Source of the DNA: Magnetospirillum sp.
GTDB taxonomy: Bacteria > Pseudomonadota > Alphaproteobacteria > Rhodospirillales > Magnetospirillaceae
Direction of reading: 5' to 3'
Length of the DNA: 10,000 nt
Assembly (NCBI GenBank): GCA_020217035.1
Contig: JAIWOG010000153.1
Span: forward strand, 1-10,000
Shown: piece after piece, positions 7,092 through 10,000 of the stretch
Layout: the number at the start of each line of letters is the position of its first letter
Numbering within the stretch: position 1 is the first letter of the stretch
Translations under genes and position numbers: made by a program
Notes under the pieces: generated by a model
Told to the model about the DNA's origin: nothing
What the model saw: the letters and a program-made list of their open reading frames with translations, nothing else
Databases searched by the model: none

Positions 7092-9098
7092 ATGCGGATA
7101 CTGCGCCTGATCGCCGTTTTCGCCTGCGTCTGGCTGTCGACGCATTCGGCAATCGCGCAGCCCTTGTCCCTGCCCGACGACGTCCGCCAGTTCCTGGCCG
7201 ATCACCCCACCATCCGGGTGCGGACCCTGAGCGCCTTCCCCCCCTTCCTGTTCGACCAGGACGGAACCAAGCAAGGCATCAGCATCGACTACATCACCTT
7301 GGCGGCCCGCAAGCTGGGGCTGACCATCGTGCCGTCCGAACCGATGTCCTTCGCCGACGTGCTGCGCCGGCTTCCCCAGGGCGACGGCATCGACGTCCAG
7401 CCGACCATGCGGGCCACCCCGGATCGCCATGGCGGCATCTTGTTCTCGAAGCCCTACAGCACGTTTCCGCTGATCATCGTCACCCGTTCCGACGCCCCCT
7501 TCATCGGCGGCCTGGACGACCTGTCCGAGCGCCGGGTGGTGGCCGAGACCGCCTATTGGTACACCGAGGAAATCCGCAAGTTCCATCCCGCCATCAAGCT
7601 GCGGACGGTGCCGTCCAGCGGCGACGCACTGCGCTTGGTGTCGCAAGGCGACAGCGACGCCTATGTGGGGGTGTTGCCGGTGGCCACCTGGCACATGGAG
7701 CACCAGGGCTACACCAACCTGAAGATCGCCGCCCCCGCCGACCTGACATCGGCCGAGTTCTCGTTCGCCGTGCGGGGCGACTGGCCACTGCTGGCCCGGG
7801 CCCTGGACCTGGCGCTGGACTCGATCACCGCCGAGGAACATCGCCAGATCCGCCAACACTGGCTGAACATCCCGGCGCAGATTGGCCTGGACCCGATGAC
7901 GGTGACCCTATGGGGGCTGGCCGGCGTCCTGGTGGCGTTGCTGATCATGGGCGGCTTCGCCCTGGCCAACCGGCGGCTGATCCGGGAAATCCACCTGCGC
8001 CGCCAGGCCGAGGCGCAGTTGCGCACCTCGGAAGAAACATCGCGGCAATTGTTGGACGCCTCCACCGACGCCTGCATGCTGTTCGACGTCGACGGCACCA
8101 TGCGCGGCTGCAACCAGGTGTTCGCCGGCCGCTTCGGCATCGACCCGCAGACTGTTCCGGGCACCAGCTTGTGGGATTACTTCCCCCCCGACGTCACCGC
8201 CCAGCGCCGGCTGGCGGTGGCCCAGGTGGTGAACAGCGGCGTGCCGCAAACCACCATCGACGCCCGCGGCGACCGCCATCTGTCCAATTCCATCTATCCG
8301 TTGAAGGATGCGGGCGGCGTGGTGCGCCGGGTCGCCGTCTATTCCCGCGACATCACCGAACGGGTGCTGGCCGAACAAAAGATCAGGGATTACGTGGCCG
8401 AGATCGAACGGTCCAACGAAGACCTGGAACAATTCGCCTATGTGGCCAGCCACGATTTGCGTGAACCCCTGCGGCAGATCGCCAGCTTCGTGTCGCTGCT
8501 GGAACGCCGCTATGGCCATCAGTTGGACGAGGACGCCGGCCAGTTCATCGCCTATGCCCGCGAAGGCGTCCACCGCATGGACCAGTTGATCCTGGACTTG
8601 CTGGATTATTCGCGGATTGGACGCGACACCGCCCTGGCCCCCGTCGATTCGCGAAAGCCCCTGAAGACGGCCATCGACAACCTGAAGGCCAGCCTGGCGG
8701 AAAGCGGCGGCGGCGTCCATTGCCAAGACCCCTTGCCCACGGTGCTGGCCTCGGAACCGCAATTGCTGCGCCTGTTCCAGAATCTGGTCGGCAACGGCCT
8801 GAAGTACCGCCGCGAAGGAATCGCCCCCCGGATCGAGATCAGCGCCAGCACGGATGCGTCAACCGGCATGGCCACCTTCACCGTCTCGGACAACGGCATT
8901 GGCATCGAAGCCGAATATTACGACCGCATCTTCGGCATCTTCCAACGCCTGCACGGCCGCACCCAATATCCCGGCACCGGCATCGGCCTGGCCATCTGCA
9001 AGAAGGTGGTGGAACGCCATGGCGGCAGGATGTGGCTGGATTCGGTTCCCGGCCAGGGCAGCAATTTCCACTTCACCTTGAAGCTGGCGTCACACTAG
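7092..9098 (+). CDS. Membrane sensor histidine kinase: periplasmic solute-binding domain, PAS, HisKA, HATPase
   Basis: The 668-residue protein should sense a small ligand outside the membrane and autophosphorylate inside. Order of parts: signal peptide 1-22 (cleavage after SAIA); family-3 solute-binding (Venus flytrap) domain about 39-257, with [14 protein letters not shown] near its start and [10 protein letters not shown] near its end; membrane helix about 271-292; PAS domain about 313-422 ending [11 protein letters not shown]; short coiled linker; HisKA with phospho-acceptor H454 in [11 protein letters not shown]; HATPase with N box NLVGN (564-568), G1 box DNGIGI (600-605) and G2 box GTGIGLAI (628-635). 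There is no HAMP and no receiver domain, unlike BvgS-type kinases that share the sensor. The ATG at 7092 is chosen because a signal peptide follows directly; an in-frame GTG at 7080 has no spaced ribosome-binding site. No response regulator gene is near, so partner and ligand are unknown. Confidence 0.93.
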   Translation: MRILRLIAVFACVWLSTHSAIAQPLSLPDDVRQFLADHPTIRVRTLSAFPPFLFDQDGTKQGISIDYITLAARKLGLTIVPSEPMSFADVLRRLPQGDGIDVQPTMRATPDRHGGILFSKPYSTFPLIIVTRSDAPFIGGLDDLSERRVVAETAYWYTEEIRKFHPAIKLRTVPSSGDALRLVSQGDSDAYVGVLPVATWHMEHQGYTNLKIAAPADLTSAEFSFAVRGDWPLLARALDLALDSITAEEHRQIRQHWLNIPAQIGLDPMTVTLWGLAGVLVALLIMGGFALANRRLIREIHLRRQAEAQLRTSEETSRQLLDASTDACMLFDVDGTMRGCNQVFAGRFGIDPQTVPGTSLWDYFPPDVTAQRRLAVAQVVNSGVPQTTIDARGDRHLSNSIYPLKDAGGVVRRVAVYSRDITERVLAEQKIRDYVAEIERSNEDLEQFAYVASHDLREPLRQIASFVSLLERRYGHQLDEDAGQFIAYAREGVHRMDQLILDLLDYSRIGRDTALAPVDSRKPLKTAIDNLKASLAESGGGVHCQDPLPTVLASEPQLLRLFQNLVGNGLKYRREGIAPRIEISASTDASTGMATFTVSDNGIGIEAEYYDRIFGIFQRLHGRTQYPGTGIGLAICKKVVERHGGRMWLDSVPGQGSNFHFTLKLASH

Positions 9099-10000
9099 GG
9101 CCCAGGGTGAAATGGAAACGGCTGCCGATTTCGCCGGGTTCCACCCAGATGCGGCCACCATGGTCCTCGACCACCTTGCGGCAAAGCGCCAAGCCGATTC
9201 CCGAGCCCCCTTCCACCCCCGGGGGCTGGAAGCGGCGGAAGGGCTCGAAGATGGCCTTGCGATATTCCTCGGGCACGCCGATGCCGTTGTCGCTGACGAT
9301 CAGTTCCCATCCCCCGTCCGGACGCCGCGAGGCCGCCACCACCACGTGGGGGGCGCGGTCGGGGTGGCGATAGCGGATGGCGTTGCTGATCAGGTTCTGG
9401 AACAAGGCAGCCATCTGGTCGGGATTGACCCGCAACACCGGCAGCGGGTCGACGTCGACCTGGGCGCCGGTGGCAGCGATGGCCGCCGACAGGTCGCCGA
9501 CCACCCGCCCCACCAAGGCTTCCAGGTCGGTGGGCTCGCGCTCGTCGCTGTGCTGGGCCGAGCGGGAATAGGCCAGCAAACCCTGGATGTTGGAGCGCAT
9601 GCGGTCAGCGCCGCCGATGGCGTAGTCGACATATTCCAGGGCTTCCTGGTCCAGGTTGTCGCCCGCCCGGCGTTTCAGCAATTGCAGGAACAAGCCGATG
9701 GTGCGCAAGGGTTCCTGCAAGTCATGGCTGGCCACATAGGCGAAGCGTTCCAAATCCGCGTTGGTCTGTTCCAACTGCGCGGTCCGCGCCAGCAATTCGC
9801 CTTCGACACGGGCGCGGCGTTCGATCAATTGGTTGGCGGCGTCGGCGAATTGCAGGTGCTCGGCGAAGCGCAACGGCGTGGTGTCGACGTGCTCGGGCGA
9901 GGTGGCGGCGACCCGCAGGGCTTGGCTGAGCGCCAACCCGTCTGCGGCGGCCGATCGCGAGGTCGCCCGCATGATCAACAAACCGGCCAACCCCACCAGC
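9073..10000 (-). CDS. Sensor histidine kinase, C-terminal part (5' end outside window)
   Basis: The frame is open to the right edge, so the N-terminus is missing; 308 residues are visible. They begin with the hydrophobic end of a membrane helix ([10 protein letters not shown]). A linker of about 60 residues, partly coiled-coil ([24 protein letters not shown]), leads into HisKA with the phospho-acceptor histidine at codon 9726-9724 in [11 protein letters not shown]. The ATP-binding domain has N box [13 protein letters not shown]1 box DNGIGV and G2 box GGSGIGLAL, and ends [15 protein letters not shown]. All kinase motifs are intact. No PAS domain lies between membrane and HisKA; a degenerate HAMP in the linker ([21 protein letters not shown]) is possible. 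The subtype matches the kinase encoded opposite it, with which it shares 26 coding base pairs at the 3' ends. The sensory domain cannot be seen. Confidence 0.92.
   Translation of the reverse strand, partial: LVGLAGLLIMRATSRSAAADGLALSQALRVAATSPEHVDTTPLRFAEHLQFADAANQLIERRARVEGELLARTAQLEQTNADLERFAYVASHDLQEPLRTIGLFLQLLKRRAGDNLDQEALEYVDYAIGGADRMRSNIQGLLAYSRSAQHSDEREPTDLEALVGRVVGDLSAAIAATGAQVDVDPLPVLRVNPDQMAALFQNLISNAIRYRHPDRAPHVVVAASRRPDGGWELIVSDNGIGVPEEYRKAIFEPFRRFQPPGVEGGSGIGLALCRKVVEDHGGRIWVEPGEIGSRFHFTLGPSVTPASR

Overview
The window is high-GC DNA from what looks like an alphaproteobacterium, probably a Rhodospirillales member of the Magnetospirillum/Phaeospirillum type. That placement is an inference from gene content: a class I PHA synthase, a TalC-type transaldolase, a class II DAHP synthase, a Rhizobium-like BluB, and an intergenic palindromic repeat of a kind common in alphaproteobacteria. 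No rRNA, tRNA, CRISPR array, insertion sequence or phage gene is visible. It reads as core chromosome with a few odd loci.

Layout. On the + strand at 1-2009 are the C-terminal half of a polyhydroxyalkanoate synthase (phaC), a strong 12-bp hairpin, a stand-alone 90-residue FliN/SpoA-domain protein and a 218-residue transaldolase. A dispersed palindromic repeat (2021-2105) separates these from a minus-strand gene (2120-3034). That gene encodes an agmatine-deiminase-like protein that seems to have lost every catalytic residue. Upstream of it is an unusually AT-rich, gene-free stretch of about 450 bp (3035-3481). It holds a plausible promoter for the deiminase-like gene, two copies of CGCATGTG, a possible promoter on the other strand, and the terminator of the next gene.

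Class II DAHP synthase (3482-4843, minus), the entry enzyme of the shikimate pathway, diverges from a small SAM-dependent methyltransferase (4994-5620, plus). The methyltransferase ends 6 nt inside bluB (5615-6367, minus; lower ligand of vitamin B12). bluB diverges over 55 bp from a ChaC-type gamma-glutamylcyclotransferase (6423-6992, plus; glutathione breakdown).

The right end holds two membrane histidine kinases of the same SHDL(R/Q)EPLR subtype. The first (7092-9098, plus) is complete: signal peptide, periplasmic solute-binding domain, one membrane helix, PAS, HisKA and HATPase. The second (9073 to beyond the right edge, minus) converges on it with a 26-nt coding overlap. Neither visible part has a receiver domain and no response regulator gene is in the window, so their partners are unknown.

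Most genes are single metabolic or signalling units rather than one pathway. The items most worth a second look are the catalytically dead deiminase-like protein with its operator-like upstream region, the orphan SpoA protein behind a strong hairpin, the start-site hairpin of the first kinase, and the convergent kinase pair.
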